Source of the DNA: an uncultured Eggerthellaceae bacterium
Lineage (GTDB): Bacteria > Actinomycetota > Coriobacteriia > Coriobacteriales > Eggerthellaceae
Reading direction: 5' to 3'
Assembly: GCA_910588985.1 (NCBI GenBank)
Contig: CAJURO010000014.1
Coordinates: forward strand, 1-29,659
DNA: 29,659 nt
The first letter of the stretch is position 1. Every line of letters begins with the position of its first letter. Shown here piece after piece: positions 15,982 to 25,083 of the stretch. The notes under the pieces are model-generated. The model had not been told where the DNA came from. It worked only from the letters and a program-made list of their open reading frames with translations, and made no database searches. Position numbers and translations under genes: made by a program.

Positions 15982-17340
15982 TCATGACCTGAGCTTAACG
16001 CGAAGCCTGAGAACCTCGCCGATGCTCTTCGCCATCTCCGTCTTCGTGGTCAAATGGCCGTCATGATAGAGCATCTCGCCATCGATCATCGTCATGAGCA
16101 CATCCGAAGTGGTACAGGTGTTCACAAGTGCGGAGACAGGATTGATCTCGGGCGTTTGGGTAACACCCGAGAAATCGACCGCGATGATATCAGCAAGCTT
16201 GCCAATCTCAAGAGAGCCGATCTTATCATCCATGCGCAGCGCACGTGCGCCTCCCATCGTAGCCAACTCGAGCATCTTGGATGCATCCAAGAAATGACGG
16301 GGATTGTTCGCGCGATGCAAGAGCAAGCCTGTGCGCATCTCCATGAGCATGTCTGTTGACTCCGTTGCAGCAGGAGAATCCGTGCCAAGGCCAACACGCA
16401 AGCCCGCCTGAAGGAACTCGAGCAACGGCGCCACGCCCATGCCAAGCTGAGCATTCGAGCGCGGGCAGGTGCAAATGGCGACATCTCGCGATACAAGCTT
16501 TTGGATGTCCTCATCGTCAACATAGACCGCATGCACCAAAAGCACATTCGGTGAATCGAATGCCCCCCAATTGAGCGCATAGCGGACAGGCGAGACACCA
16601 AAAGGCAACCAAGGCGGGATCTCAACATAGCCACGAGTGCCCACGTCCATGTTGTCAACAGCGAACATCGAAGAGCCATACTTCACGAAGTTATACTCTT
16701 CGCTCGAGCCAGCAAGTCGCATGGCATAAGGCAGCCCCTCCTTCGTGGCGAATTCAGAGGCAAGCCCGAACACCTGCGGATGGTTGGCGTAGATCGAAGC
16801 GGGCGAGATCCCGATCGTGATGCGATCGGAGTCGTTCTCATCCATCCATTTCTTGATGTCTCGCTCGGCAGAATGCATGGCATATTCCACGCGCATCTTA
16901 TCCATGGCACCAACTTCGCGATAGATCACCCCGCGCATGCCAAGCTCCTTGGCAGCATGAAGGGCAGCACCTGTGGATGTGATGTCGGCTACTGTCGTGA
17001 TGCCTGAGGAGAGCGCATCGAAGCCACCCAGCATCGCTGAATCTTTCCAATCAGAGAGCTCAAGCTGGGAATTCTTCTCGATGATGGAGAGCAGCCATTT
17101 CGCGTATGGCTGGTCAGCCACCATGCCACGCAAAGCCGCCTGCTCAAGACGGGTGAACAGATCGACGAATCCGGGCAGAAGCGCTGCCTGCCCGAAGTTC
17201 GTGACCTCTTCTTCTGGATAGCGGTGCGCGAGCGCCTCGAATTCGCCAATGTCGACGATGGAATTACCTCGCACCAAAACAGCACCATCAACGATGGGTT
17301 CCGATGTGATGGGAAAGACATATTTCGCACTTAAGAGCAT
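15982..17340 (-). CDS. amidohydrolase-superfamily protein with missing metal ligands
   Basis: This 452-residue protein has the chlorohydrolase/TRZ/SAH-aminofutalosine deaminase-like plan: an N-terminal beta-strand region, a TIM barrel and a C-terminal return (IGSLEIGKLADIIAVD). Several expected metal ligands are replaced. The usual HxH after PGFVD reads FTR (F62, R64), and the barrel histidine (usually HLAE) reads RLAG (R208). The later His (LVHAVY, H270) and Asp (GTDS, D321) are kept, as is CPRSNAQLG. It may therefore be inactive, use a different metal arrangement, or have a non-enzymatic role. GAGG lies just upstream of the ATG. It lies upstream of the small membrane protein and tat genes on the same strand, 60 bases away. 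Confidence 0.82.
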   Translation of the reverse strand: MLLSAKYVFPITSEPIVDGAVLVRGNSIVDIGEFEALAHRYPEEEVTNFGQAALLPGFVDLFTRLEQAALRGMVADQPYAKWLLSIIEKNSQLELSDWKDSAMLGGFDALSSGITTVADITSTGAALHAAKELGMRGVIYREVGAMDKMRVEYAMHSAERDIKKWMDENDSDRITIGISPASIYANHPQVFGLASEFATKEGLPYAMRLAGSSEEYNFVKYGSSMFAVDNMDVGTRGYVEIPPWLPFGVSPVRYALNWGAFDSPNVLLVHAVYVDDEDIQKLVSRDVAICTCPRSNAQLGMGVAPLLEFLQAGLRVGLGTDSPAATESTDMLMEMRTGLLLHRANNPRHFLDASKMLELATMGGARALRMDDKIGSLEIGKLADIIAVDFSGVTQTPEINPVSALVNTCTTSDVLMTMIDGEMLYHDGHLTTKTEMAKSIGEVLRLRVKLRS

Positions 17341-17421
17341 TCTGCCTCGCTCGTTAGATAGTTTTTTCCATAAAGGAGAATTCTAGCAGACAAAAAGGGC
17401 ATCACACAGGAGCAGCATGAG

Positions 17422-19818
17422 CTAATAGGCAACGGCAAGATCTGCGTGAGCGAATGCGTCCATATCGAAGGATTCAAAGCGCCCTGCAAGGAAACGGTCG
17501 AGTGCAACAAGCGCGATCATTGCAGCATTGTCCCCACATAAAGAGAGAGGGGGCAAGATGAGCTCAACATTGTGCTTCTCGCACATCTCCTCATACGCGT
17601 GGCGCAATGCAGGGTTGGCAGCAACACCTCCGCCTAAGCAGAATCGAGGAGCGCCCGTTTCCTCGAGCGCATGAGCCGCCTTCGAAACCTGCACATCAAA
17701 GACGGCAGCTTGGAAGCTTGCGCAGATATCATGGATCTGAGAGGAGAGCTCATCTGGGTCGAGCGCCTGTATATAGGTGATAACGGCCGTCTTTAGCCCA
17801 GAAAGCGAGAACCGATAGTCATGCGAGTGCATGAGCGCACGAGGGAAGTCGATCGCCTGAGGATCTCCTTCTTCAGCAAGCCTCGAGATCTGCGGACCGC
17901 CGGGATACCCGAGTCCAAGCACTTTCGCCACCTTGTCGAAGGCTTCCCCCACCGCATCGTCGATCGTCTCGCCGAGCACCTCATACTCTTGCCAATCCTT
18001 CATATGGACGAGCATCGTGTTGCCCCCAGAGACGAGCGAGACAACGCAAGGAGGCGCGAACTTCGCACCTGAAACAGGGTCGAGCTTGTTGGCGTACAGA
18101 TGGCCTTCAAGATGGTTGACGCGAATGAGCGGCACCGAGAGCGCCCAAGCAGCACCTTTGGCAAAGGCAACGCCCACCACGAGTGCGCCCACAAGACCAG
18201 GCGCGTAGGTGACCGCGATAGCATCAAGAGCGCTCCACGACACCCCAGAAGCGTTCGAACCGAGATGAGCCTGGGACAGAGCAGCGTCTGCAACGCCTGC
18301 GATCGCCTCGATATGCTTGCGTGAAGCGATCTCGGGCACAACACCGCCGAAACGATGATGAAAATCCACTTGAGATGCAACGACATCGGCCAGGATGTGC
18401 GCGTTACCTTCGACGACAGCAGCAGCCGTCTCATCGCACGAGGTCTCGATCGCAAGGATGCAAGGGTGCTGGATGCTTGTCGGCTCATCTGCCCGACGAT
18501 CATCCCCATCTTCCCTCACATCGAGATGCATGCCAGCCACGTTGGCTGCCTCTTCGCTCTCGCGTTCTGCGCAAGCACATTCGATCATATCGAGGTCGGC
18601 CCTCATGATGACCGCGTCTTCGCCATCCGAGTAGTAATGCGGACGCACGCCTTCATGGATGAATCCGCACCTCTCATAAAACGCCTGAGCACCCTTATTG
18701 CCAAGCCGCACCTCAAGCGAAGCGGTCGTTGCTGCAAGGCATTTTGCATCGTAGGCGACCCTGCTCATGATCTCGATGCCAATGCCACATCTTCGATACG
18801 CCCCATCAACGCACACCTTGAGGATCTGTGCATCTCCACCTACCACCAGTGCGCCACCATAGCCGACGAGACGCTCCGCATCCTCAGCAACCCACCAGAT
18901 GCGATCGCGCCTTCCTAGCTCATCGAGCACCGAGGTCACCGACCATGCATCGCTTCCCATCGAATCATCTTCAAGTGCGGCAATATGGCTCGCATCCTCT
19001 TCGCAGAGCGGACGGAACTGGACCTTTTTCGAAGAAGCGACATCTTGAACCCCTTGAACGAGATTCGCTCGCTTAGGAGAAGCTTGCACCGCACGCTCGT
19101 TCTCCTCCGCATCGGAAAGACGCGTATACACGGGAAGGAGCAACGCTGGATCATGACGATGAGCATCAAGGGGATCTGCTGCGCCTCGTCGCCAAGCATC
19201 TTGAAGCGCCAGCAACAACCCCGCCCCCGTTGGCGTATGGAGCGCTTCTGGCAAGGGCGCACCCAAGCCTTCGAGAAGATCCCCGTATTTCGCGAGCGCA
19301 TCTCCTGTTACATGGTCAGCGCCGATGCTCTTATAGGAGAACTCCTCTGCCTTGATGACGCTATCGGGAGATGTACGCTGCACACCCGCGGAATCAAGGG
19401 TGAAATACGCGGGATAGACCTCTTTACGCATTGCGTCTCCCACCACGAGAAGGGAGCCTTGAACGCCTTGCATGCACGCCTGCCATGCGATGGCGTCAAG
19501 CGTTGACACGCCTATGAGCGGCAAGCCAAGCGCGCATGCGATGCCCTTTGCCGTTGCCATGGCAATACGCACACCCGTGAATGACCCTGGGCCTCGTCCC
19601 ACGCAGATGCACGCAAGGTCGCAGGGGGCGATCTGATGCTCCTGCAAGAGCGAATCGATCTGAGGGATCAATTGCGTATTCGACGCACGATGCGCCGCGA
19701 TCTTTGCCTCGTCAAGGATCTCTACCGCATGGTCAGTTAGCTTGAGCTTGCCAAGACCTATGGCGATAACCTCATTGGATGTATCGAATGCGAGCACATA
19801 TGTCTTCTGTTCGTTCAT
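17422..19818 (-). CDS. fused TsaB-RimI-TsaD (tRNA t6A37 synthesis plus N-acetyltransferase)
   Basis: This 798-residue protein joins three domains in one frame. Residues 1-235 are TsaB-like (VLAFDTSNEV..., CVGRGPGSFTGVRI). Residues 265-410 are a GNAT domain like RimI (LKVCVDGAYRRCGIGIEIM). Residues 452-798 are TsaD (ILAIETSCDETAAAVVE, GGVVPEIASRKHI, metal ligands in NHLEGH at 568-573, and CLGGGVAANPALR). TsaB-TsaD build threonylcarbamoyl-adenosine at tRNA position 37. RimI acetylates ribosomal protein S18 in E. coli. TsaE and TsaC are not in the window. A perfect TATAAT seven bases upstream of the ATG suggests a leaderless transcript. The TsaD part matches full family length, so no domain looks broken. 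Confidence 0.93.
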   Translation of the reverse strand: MNEQKTYVLAFDTSNEVIAIGLGKLKLTDHAVEILDEAKIAAHRASNTQLIPQIDSLLQEHQIAPCDLACICVGRGPGSFTGVRIAMATAKGIACALGLPLIGVSTLDAIAWQACMQGVQGSLLVVGDAMRKEVYPAYFTLDSAGVQRTSPDSVIKAEEFSYKSIGADHVTGDALAKYGDLLEGLGAPLPEALHTPTGAGLLLALQDAWRRGAADPLDAHRHDPALLLPVYTRLSDAEENERAVQASPKRANLVQGVQDVASSKKVQFRPLCEEDASHIAALEDDSMGSDAWSVTSVLDELGRRDRIWWVAEDAERLVGYGGALVVGGDAQILKVCVDGAYRRCGIGIEIMSRVAYDAKCLAATTASLEVRLGNKGAQAFYERCGFIHEGVRPHYYSDGEDAVIMRADLDMIECACAERESEEAANVAGMHLDVREDGDDRRADEPTSIQHPCILAIETSCDETAAAVVEGNAHILADVVASQVDFHHRFGGVVPEIASRKHIEAIAGVADAALSQAHLGSNASGVSWSALDAIAVTYAPGLVGALVVGVAFAKGAAWALSVPLIRVNHLEGHLYANKLDPVSGAKFAPPCVVSLVSGGNTMLVHMKDWQEYEVLGETIDDAVGEAFDKVAKVLGLGYPGGPQISRLAEEGDPQAIDFPRALMHSHDYRFSLSGLKTAVITYIQALDPDELSSQIHDICASFQAAVFDVQVSKAAHALEETGAPRFCLGGGVAANPALRHAYEEMCEKHNVELILPPLSLCGDNAAMIALVALDRFLAGRFESFDMDAFAHADLAVAY

Positions 19819-19825
19819 TCGATTG

Positions 19826-19831
19826 ATTATA
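19826..19831 (-). promoter_or_regulatory. -10 element of a possible leaderless promoter
   Basis: TATAAT on the minus strand lies seven bases before the TsaB-RimI-TsaD ATG, with no ribosome-binding site between. The -35 is weak (TTTCGC, 16 bases upstream). Confidence 0.5.
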
Positions 19832-19929
19832 CGTGCTCATCCTCTGCGCGAAAGGGCGAATCGCGCAAGAGCCCGAAGTGTATCAGTCATGAAAAGAAGC
19901 AATTGAGTGCGCGACGTCCGAGCGTCCGG

Positions 19930-21474
19930 TCACGCAACAGCCTCGGTCTTCGACTCTGCCTCGCGCGGCATATCGACAACATGAACCTGAACCTGTGTTT
20001 CATCCTGCTTGCGCTCGATGGCGCTCCGTGGATCACGAAGCGGATCGAAGGCATCGCGGCGAATCCGACCTTGACGCTTGAATTTCGCAACATCTGAAGG
20101 CGCCATGCCAAGATCGTTGCGGTGCCGCTCAGTTGCGCGGTCATCAGCCTCATCGGTCCAAATCCGCTCGGCTACTGGCCGCCATCGCTCTGCCATCGGA
20201 CGCGTCTTCACCGTGAGCTCATAGACTGTCTCTTCTTGCACAAGGTCGGTAGAGTGCGCACCGCTTTTCTCGACAAGCTCCTCGATGCACTCTGGATTCT
20301 CAAGCATCGGACAAGGACGTAGATGATTGTCGTTGAACGGCTGCTCCTTGTAGTAGCCCATGAACAATGGCGAGCGCAGAGCGTCGATCAAGGAGACATC
20401 GTGGATGTTCGCATTGCTGTAATGAATGAATACGCATGGCTCCACATCGCCTGCCGCATTGATATGCAGATACCTGCGGCCGCCAGCAATGCACCCGCCC
20501 ACGAATTCGCCATCATTCTGGAAGTCAAGCGTGAACAGCGGCTTCGTTGCGCGAACATGCTTGTTGAAGCGATAGAGCATCTCTCGCTGCTCAGGTGTTG
20601 GCATAAGGTCAGCGGGAGAATCAACGCCAACGGGCATGTAGGTGAATATCCATGCAAAGAAAGCGCCCTTCTCGATGAGCCAGTCGATGTACTCGTCGCT
20701 CGCCACGGAATCAGCGTTCTGCGAGGTATAGCAGATCGAGACGCCAAAGAGCAGCCCTCGTTCATGGAGCAGGTCCATTGCTGCATCGATCTTTCGATAC
20801 GTGCCTTCGCCGCGTCGTGCGTCTGTGGTCGACTCTTCGCCTTCTGCCGAGATGATCGGCACGAAGTTCTTCACGCGCGCGATCTCCTCGATGAATTCAG
20901 CATCGATGAGGGTCGCATTGGTGAAGCACAGGAACGTACAGTCGCTATGCTTCTCGCAGATGCGGATCAGATCGCGCTTACGCACGAGCGGCTCGCCACC
21001 AGTGTAGATATAGACATACGTGCCGAGTTCCTTGCCCTGAGTGATGATGGAATCTATGTCATCGAAGGACAAGTTCAACGCATGTCCATAATCGGCAGCC
21101 CAGCACCCGACACAGTGAAGGTTGCACGCGCTTGTCGGGTCGAGCAGGATGGCCCAGGGGATATTGCACCCATACTTTTCGCGAGATTGCTCTTGCTTTG
21201 CCCACGCGATCAAGTTGTCTTGCGTAAGGAACGTCTTGAAGAAGGAAGCCGCAACATCGCGATCAAGCTCGTTCACACGGCAGATAAGCTGATACCAGTT
21301 GTTGCGCTCCTCGATCGACTTGGTGATTGCCGCGCGCTGCGCCGTGAAGAGGGCGGATGGAACGATCGAATTGACAACCTCGACCATCGAGGCCATGTTG
21401 TTCTCTGGATTTTCCAAAAGATGATCGATCGCTTTGTTAGCTGCCTTCTTCTTCGCAAATTCCAAAGCCTTCAT
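19930..21474 (-). CDS. radical SAM protein (Elp3/MoaA-type core, unknown substrate)
   Basis: From this start the protein is 514 residues. The SAM/4Fe-4S signature CNLHCVGC is at C117, C121 and C124, followed by an IYTGGEPLV GGE motif and a TNATL strand. C-terminal to the core, CIAGGRRYLHINAAGDVEPCVF and NDNHLRPCPMLENPEC resemble SPASM-like auxiliary cluster text. About 115 residues precede the core and about 80 charged residues follow it. The start at 21474 has GAGGGG upstream. The earlier ATG at 21516 has none. No precursor peptide or obvious partner gene is adjacent, so the substrate is unknown. Confidence 0.88.
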   Translation of the reverse strand: MKALEFAKKKAANKAIDHLLENPENNMASMVEVVNSIVPSALFTAQRAAITKSIEERNNWYQLICRVNELDRDVAASFFKTFLTQDNLIAWAKQEQSREKYGCNIPWAILLDPTSACNLHCVGCWAADYGHALNLSFDDIDSIITQGKELGTYVYIYTGGEPLVRKRDLIRICEKHSDCTFLCFTNATLIDAEFIEEIARVKNFVPIISAEGEESTTDARRGEGTYRKIDAAMDLLHERGLLFGVSICYTSQNADSVASDEYIDWLIEKGAFFAWIFTYMPVGVDSPADLMPTPEQREMLYRFNKHVRATKPLFTLDFQNDGEFVGGCIAGGRRYLHINAAGDVEPCVFIHYSNANIHDVSLIDALRSPLFMGYYKEQPFNDNHLRPCPMLENPECIEELVEKSGAHSTDLVQEETVYELTVKTRPMAERWRPVAERIWTDEADDRATERHRNDLGMAPSDVAKFKRQGRIRRDAFDPLRDPRSAIERKQDETQVQVHVVDMPREAESKTEAVA

Positions 21475-21667
21475 AGTGCAAAACCCCTCGACTCTATATA
21501 TGACCATTCCGCTCATATTGAGCTTGAAAGGATTCTAGAACTCTGAAAAATGAGAGTCAGGGAACAAGGCGCGATGTAAACGTCGTGTAACCAATTCTTA
21601 GCAAATCGTTCAAAATCTTTGACGCTTTTGAGCCAATGTAAAATGCGATTGCGTAGAATGACCTTGT
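21475..21667. other. divergent intergenic region, no gene seen
   Basis: This AT-richer gap separates the radical SAM gene (-) from the DUF6020-like gene (+). It holds GCTCA-TAT-TGAGC (21511-21523), and TAGAAT (21654-21659) eight bases before the downstream ATG, which could be a -10. I see no strong -35 for either. Confidence 0.4.
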
Positions 21668-23866
21668 ATGGATAAGGAAACAGATGCATATCACGCAGCG
21701 GGAACCGCTACCTTAGGGCAGCCTCGTATGGCAAGGGTCGTCCTCAGCGTTGTCCTGGCGCTCTTCCTGCTCTTTTCCTGCTCCTTTTTGAATGCGCTCG
21801 ATGCGCTTGCGCTCTCTGGCTCAGAGGTGAGCCGAATGGGATCTCGCAATCTTGGCGACTCCCCGCTCCATCAGCTCATGACTATCTCGGAGTACACCCC
21901 TCCTGCAGCTCTGCTGCTGATCCTGCTCGCGCCTCCCTTCTTCTACAAATACCTTCACAGACCACGCCGTGGCGAAGCAGCCATCATCGTGGTAGCTTGC
22001 CTGCTTGCCCTGCTCATCGTCGGCACCGCTGCGATCACATCCACGAAGACGCTCCATGTCCTCATCAGCACGCCTTTCTGCATGATCATGAGCATCCTGA
22101 GCTTCGCCGCTATCAGTGTTTTCCTGTTCACTCTCATTGCGGCGGCATTCGCGTGGCTGCGCGATCATCTTGCTGGCAGCAATAAAGGAGGCTCGAATGG
22201 GAGCAATGGCGGAGGTGGGCAAGGAAACGCCACGCCTCCATGCAAGGAGCATGAACCTCAGGGTGAACCATCTCACACGAACGAGGATGCACTGCATGCA
22301 CGAAGGCTCTCCCCAAGAAAGTGGTTTTGGTGCGCATTCGCGATCATCGTCCTTGGCTGGCTTCCCTACCTCATCGTGTTCTTCCCTGGAAGCGTTTGCT
22401 ACGATTTCGCCTTCCAGCTTGCACAGCTTGAAGGCCTCATCGAATTCAACACGGAGCACTCGGTGTTCTCGACGCTTCTGTATGGCAGCATCTATCATCT
22501 CGGAGAGAGCATCGCTGGTCCGAATGCGGGCGTGTTCAGCCTCGTGCTCATGCAGGTCCTGACAATGGGAGCCGCTCTGAGCTTCGAGGTCTATCTCATG
22601 TGCAAGCTTCGCGCCCCGCAGTGGGCGCTTGTTGTTTCTGCCCTCTTCTTCGCCCTCACGCCAACCTTCGGCGCATCGGTGCAATGGTGCATGAAGGACG
22701 CATTGTTCACGACTGTCTTCATCGTCTATGCAACGCTCATCATCGTCTGCTCGCGAAAGCCAGATGCATTCCTCAAAAGCACGAAGTGGATGGTCCTCAT
22801 CACCCTAGCTGCGATCATATGCGGCCTGCTGAGAAGCAACGCGGTCATCATGATCGTGCTCTCGCTTCCGTTCATTTGCCTGTTCACGAAAGGCATACAG
22901 TGGCGCATGCTTGCGCTCATCCCCGCCGCTCTTGCGCTCATCGCCACGATCGCCATCACAGCAGGGCTGAATACCGCGGTCCAAGCGAACACGCAGGGTG
23001 GTGCCACTGAGCTCTCTGCGCCTATGCAGCAGATCGCTCGCGTGATCGCCCTTGAGAACGACCTGACGCAAGACGAACTTTCCTTTGTGGAGCGCGCGTT
23101 CGGCTCTTCCGAAGAAGTCAGAAACGCCTACGAAGAGGAGCTTGTTGATGCCGTGAAGAACTACTATAAGGAGAACTCAGAGGGAACGACCACCTTTGAT
23201 CTCCTTAAAGTCTGGACGTCCATTGGTATACGCCATCCCGAAGCTTACCTTGATTCGATGGCTCACATGACCTATGGGTATCTCTGCGTCGTCCCTTATC
23301 CTGAGTATGAGAACGTGATCGCGTTCTTCACGCAGCCAGGCTCGGACCCGTTCGGTTACTCTTTCGCTCTCCCTGAGAGCATTCGCAATGCAGCTGAGGA
23401 GATGAGCGCCGCTCTTCAAGACCTTCCAGGGCTAGGCGTGGTCGGACAACCAGGGCTCTTCACCTGGCTTGTGATGCTGGAATGCGCTTATCTTGTCTTT
23501 GTCGGACGTAAGCGCGATATCATCGCCCTTCTTCCTGCAATGGTGATGATACTTACCATTCTTGCGGGCCCCGTGAATGGCTCCATCCGTTACTTCTTGC
23601 CGATCATGAGCGTTGCTCCGATCATGCTTTGGAACACCTTATTGCCAAGAAAGAACGACGTTGTTGTAGACGAAGAAGACGATCACGAGGATCGCGAGCG
23701 TAACGAACGTGATGATGAGCTGTTTCTTGCTGAGCTTCATCAGGATGCCTCCCTCCACTCGAACGAGACCGTATATGCATCACCAAGAGCAGCATTGAAC
23801 ATATCGCAAATATCCTGCTCTGCGTTCGTACGCGCCTCTTCCATAAGACCACCGTCGATCACCTGA
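21668..23866 (+). CDS. DUF6020-like polytopic membrane protein
   Basis: This 732-residue protein has about twelve or more hydrophobic segments. A Gly/Asn/Ser-rich loop at about residues 170-205 separates three N-terminal segments from the larger part, which contains FPGSVCYDFAFQL, HSVFSTLLYGSIYHLGE, LTPTFGASVQWCMKDALF and GSIRYFLPI. These match my memory of DUF6020, glycosyltransferase-like membrane proteins of Actinobacteria and Firmicutes. It may use lipid-linked sugars, but that is inferred. The ATG at 21668 has no ribosome-binding site. A later in-frame ATG at 21728 is possible. The last 42 codons overlap the opposite-strand DUF4230 gene, and the acidic-tail-to-end segment looks like read-through sequence. 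Confidence 0.8.
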   Translation: MDKETDAYHAAGTATLGQPRMARVVLSVVLALFLLFSCSFLNALDALALSGSEVSRMGSRNLGDSPLHQLMTISEYTPPAALLLILLAPPFFYKYLHRPRRGEAAIIVVACLLALLIVGTAAITSTKTLHVLISTPFCMIMSILSFAAISVFLFTLIAAAFAWLRDHLAGSNKGGSNGSNGGGGQGNATPPCKEHEPQGEPSHTNEDALHARRLSPRKWFWCAFAIIVLGWLPYLIVFFPGSVCYDFAFQLAQLEGLIEFNTEHSVFSTLLYGSIYHLGESIAGPNAGVFSLVLMQVLTMGAALSFEVYLMCKLRAPQWALVVSALFFALTPTFGASVQWCMKDALFTTVFIVYATLIIVCSRKPDAFLKSTKWMVLITLAAIICGLLRSNAVIMIVLSLPFICLFTKGIQWRMLALIPAALALIATIAITAGLNTAVQANTQGGATELSAPMQQIARVIALENDLTQDELSFVERAFGSSEEVRNAYEEELVDAVKNYYKENSEGTTTFDLLKVWTSIGIRHPEAYLDSMAHMTYGYLCVVPYPEYENVIAFFTQPGSDPFGYSFALPESIRNAAEEMSAALQDLPGLGVVGQPGLFTWLVMLECAYLVFVGRKRDIIALLPAMVMILTILAGPVNGSIRYFLPIMSVAPIMLWNTLLPRKNDVVVDEEDDHEDRERNERDDELFLAELHQDASLHSNETVYASPRAALNISQISCSAFVRASSIRPPSIT

Positions 23867-24372
23867 GACTCGCTCTGCTCAACGCACATGCGCTGGAAGG
23901 CGTCGACATCCTGGACATGGATGGGATTCAGGATGTTGTTGTTCTCTTCGAGCACGCCTGACTCCTCCATATTCGGCGTGTTAGAGATGATATAGGGCTG
24001 ATCAAGCGCCACCGTGATCGTGGTCCCATCAAGCGTGAACCCCGCATTCTCAAGGTCGACACCAGCTTTGATCGTGCCTACATAGCGGTACCAGAAGCTA
24101 TTCTGAGTGAAGGGAATGTCGAATAAGTCGAAGAAGGTATTCACGTCTGTGGCCTTGTCGGTGATGTTGTAACCCTGGGAAGCAGTGACCAGCTCGCTTT
24201 TCTGAACGATGCGATCGAAGACCACTGAAGGCGCCACATGCGCGTCCTTCGAGCTCGAATTGATACCCTGCGCAATGAGAGCCCCGCCGATGCCAAGGGC
24301 AAGTCCAACGACAAGCCCGATCAGAGCGAATTTGAACCTCGAGGCAGCCCGCCCCGCTTTCGTCATTGCCAT
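23740..24372 (-). CDS. DUF4230-like membrane-anchored protein (copy 1)
   Basis: This 210-residue protein has one N-terminal membrane helix (FALIGLVVGLALGIGGALIA) and a DUF4230-like external domain with SVVFDRIVQKSELVTASQGYNITDK and FWYRYVGTIKAGVDL. It is a close paralogue of the protein at 25344-25982: by eye about 70% identical over the domain. The start at 24372 has GAGAGGTGG upstream. The frame also opens nine bases earlier with GTG. It is transcribed away from higA and overlaps the DUF6020-like tail by 127 bases. The family's function is unknown to me. Confidence 0.82.
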   Translation of the reverse strand: MAMTKAGRAASRFKFALIGLVVGLALGIGGALIAQGINSSSKDAHVAPSVVFDRIVQKSELVTASQGYNITDKATDVNTFFDLFDIPFTQNSFWYRYVGTIKAGVDLENAGFTLDGTTITVALDQPYIISNTPNMEESGVLEENNNILNPIHVQDVDAFQRMCVEQSESQVIDGGLMEEARTNAEQDICDMFNAALGDAYTVSFEWREAS

Positions 24373-24508
24373 AGAAACCACCTCTCATGAGATGGTCACA
24401 TTATAGGCACGATGCACATCCATCCGCAAAAAGAACGAAGGTTATCTACTTACGGCAATATGTGATCGCGTGCAAGATATCGGGCAAGGTAGAGAAGGGA
24501 CGCAAGGG

Positions 24509-24796
24509 TCATGCAGTCAGAGCGATGACCTTTGGAAGCCTCGCAGTATCGAGGGTCTTCAATTGGTAAGTGGTCTCAAGGTCGAGCCAGAATTCTGCAG
24601 AGGTCCCAAGGGCTTCGCCGATAAGCCATGCCATCTCCGCAGTGATTGCGCGACGTCCATGGACAATGTCAGAAATAGCTGATTGCGGCTTCCCTATCGC
24701 CTTCGCAAGGCGGTATTGGCTGATGCCGAGAGGGTGCAGGAATTCCTCAAGCAGTATCTCGCCTGGCGTAGAAACAACGTCATGCGTGGTAGTCAC
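24509..24796 (-). CDS. higA: HigA-family antitoxin (XRE helix-turn-helix)
   Basis: This 95-residue protein has the helix-turn-helix of HigA antitoxins: STPGEILLEEFLHPLGISQYRLAKAIGKPQSAISDI then GRRAITAEMAWLIGEALGTSAEFWLDLE. HigA binds HigB and the shared promoter. The start is a GTG (24796) placed nine bases after AGGAGG. The longer ATG at 24823 adds a stretch unlike the family. It overlaps the end of the higB frame by 17 bases, the normal tight higBA arrangement. The antitoxin frame is intact even though the toxin is interrupted. Confidence 0.92.
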   Translation of the reverse strand: MTTTHDVVSTPGEILLEEFLHPLGISQYRLAKAIGKPQSAISDIVHGRRAITAEMAWLIGEALGTSAEFWLDLETTYQLKTLDTARLPKVIALTA

Positions 24797-25067
24797 AGAA
24801 CTCGACCTCCTCTGCGCCTTCATCAGACCATATAAAGCAAAGACGCCATCACTCGTTCACCCTGATGCTGTATTGTCCTATCCGATTCCCTTTGAGAGCT
24901 TCCAGATGGTTTCCTGGAGGTACTCTCAAATCATTTAGGTCGTGTGCGGCATCAAGCATCTGCAATCTTCGGAACAATGCTCGCCTCAGATTCGAAGGCA
25001 CTCTTTTCGGGAAAAAACCGAAAGGGTCATTCCAGAACCTTTCGATGTCCTTGTCCTTGAAATGCAT
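24780..25067 (-). pseudogene. higB: HigB toxin frame interrupted by in-frame TGA
   Basis: The first 72 residues match RelE/HigB-type mRNA interferases (FKDKDIERFW, PSNLRRALFRRLQMLDAAHDLNDLRVPPGNHLEALKG, QYSIRVNE). Then a TGA (24849-24851) interrupts the frame. The same frame resumes with WRLCFIWSDEGAEEVEFCDYHA and a stop at 24780, which is the expected end of HigB (usually xQWRLCF...DYH). So the TGA stands where a Gln or Arg normally sits. It is either a nonsense mutation that disables the toxin, a read-through site, or an assembly error. GGAG lies five bases before the ATG, and higA overlaps its end. Confidence 0.85.
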
Positions 25068-25083
25068 TTCATCTCCAAGAGAA

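Noticed and set aside
20323..21546. 407-codon open frame opposite the radical SAM gene
   Set aside because: It is a mirror-strand shadow of a clearly coding gene.
24849..24851. higB TGA as a selenocysteine codon
   Set aside because: HigB toxins have no known Sec position, and no SECIS-like structure was evident. A nonsense change is simpler.
24570..24938. 122-codon plus-strand frame over higA/higB
   Set aside because: It runs opposite two recognised genes and lacks family features.
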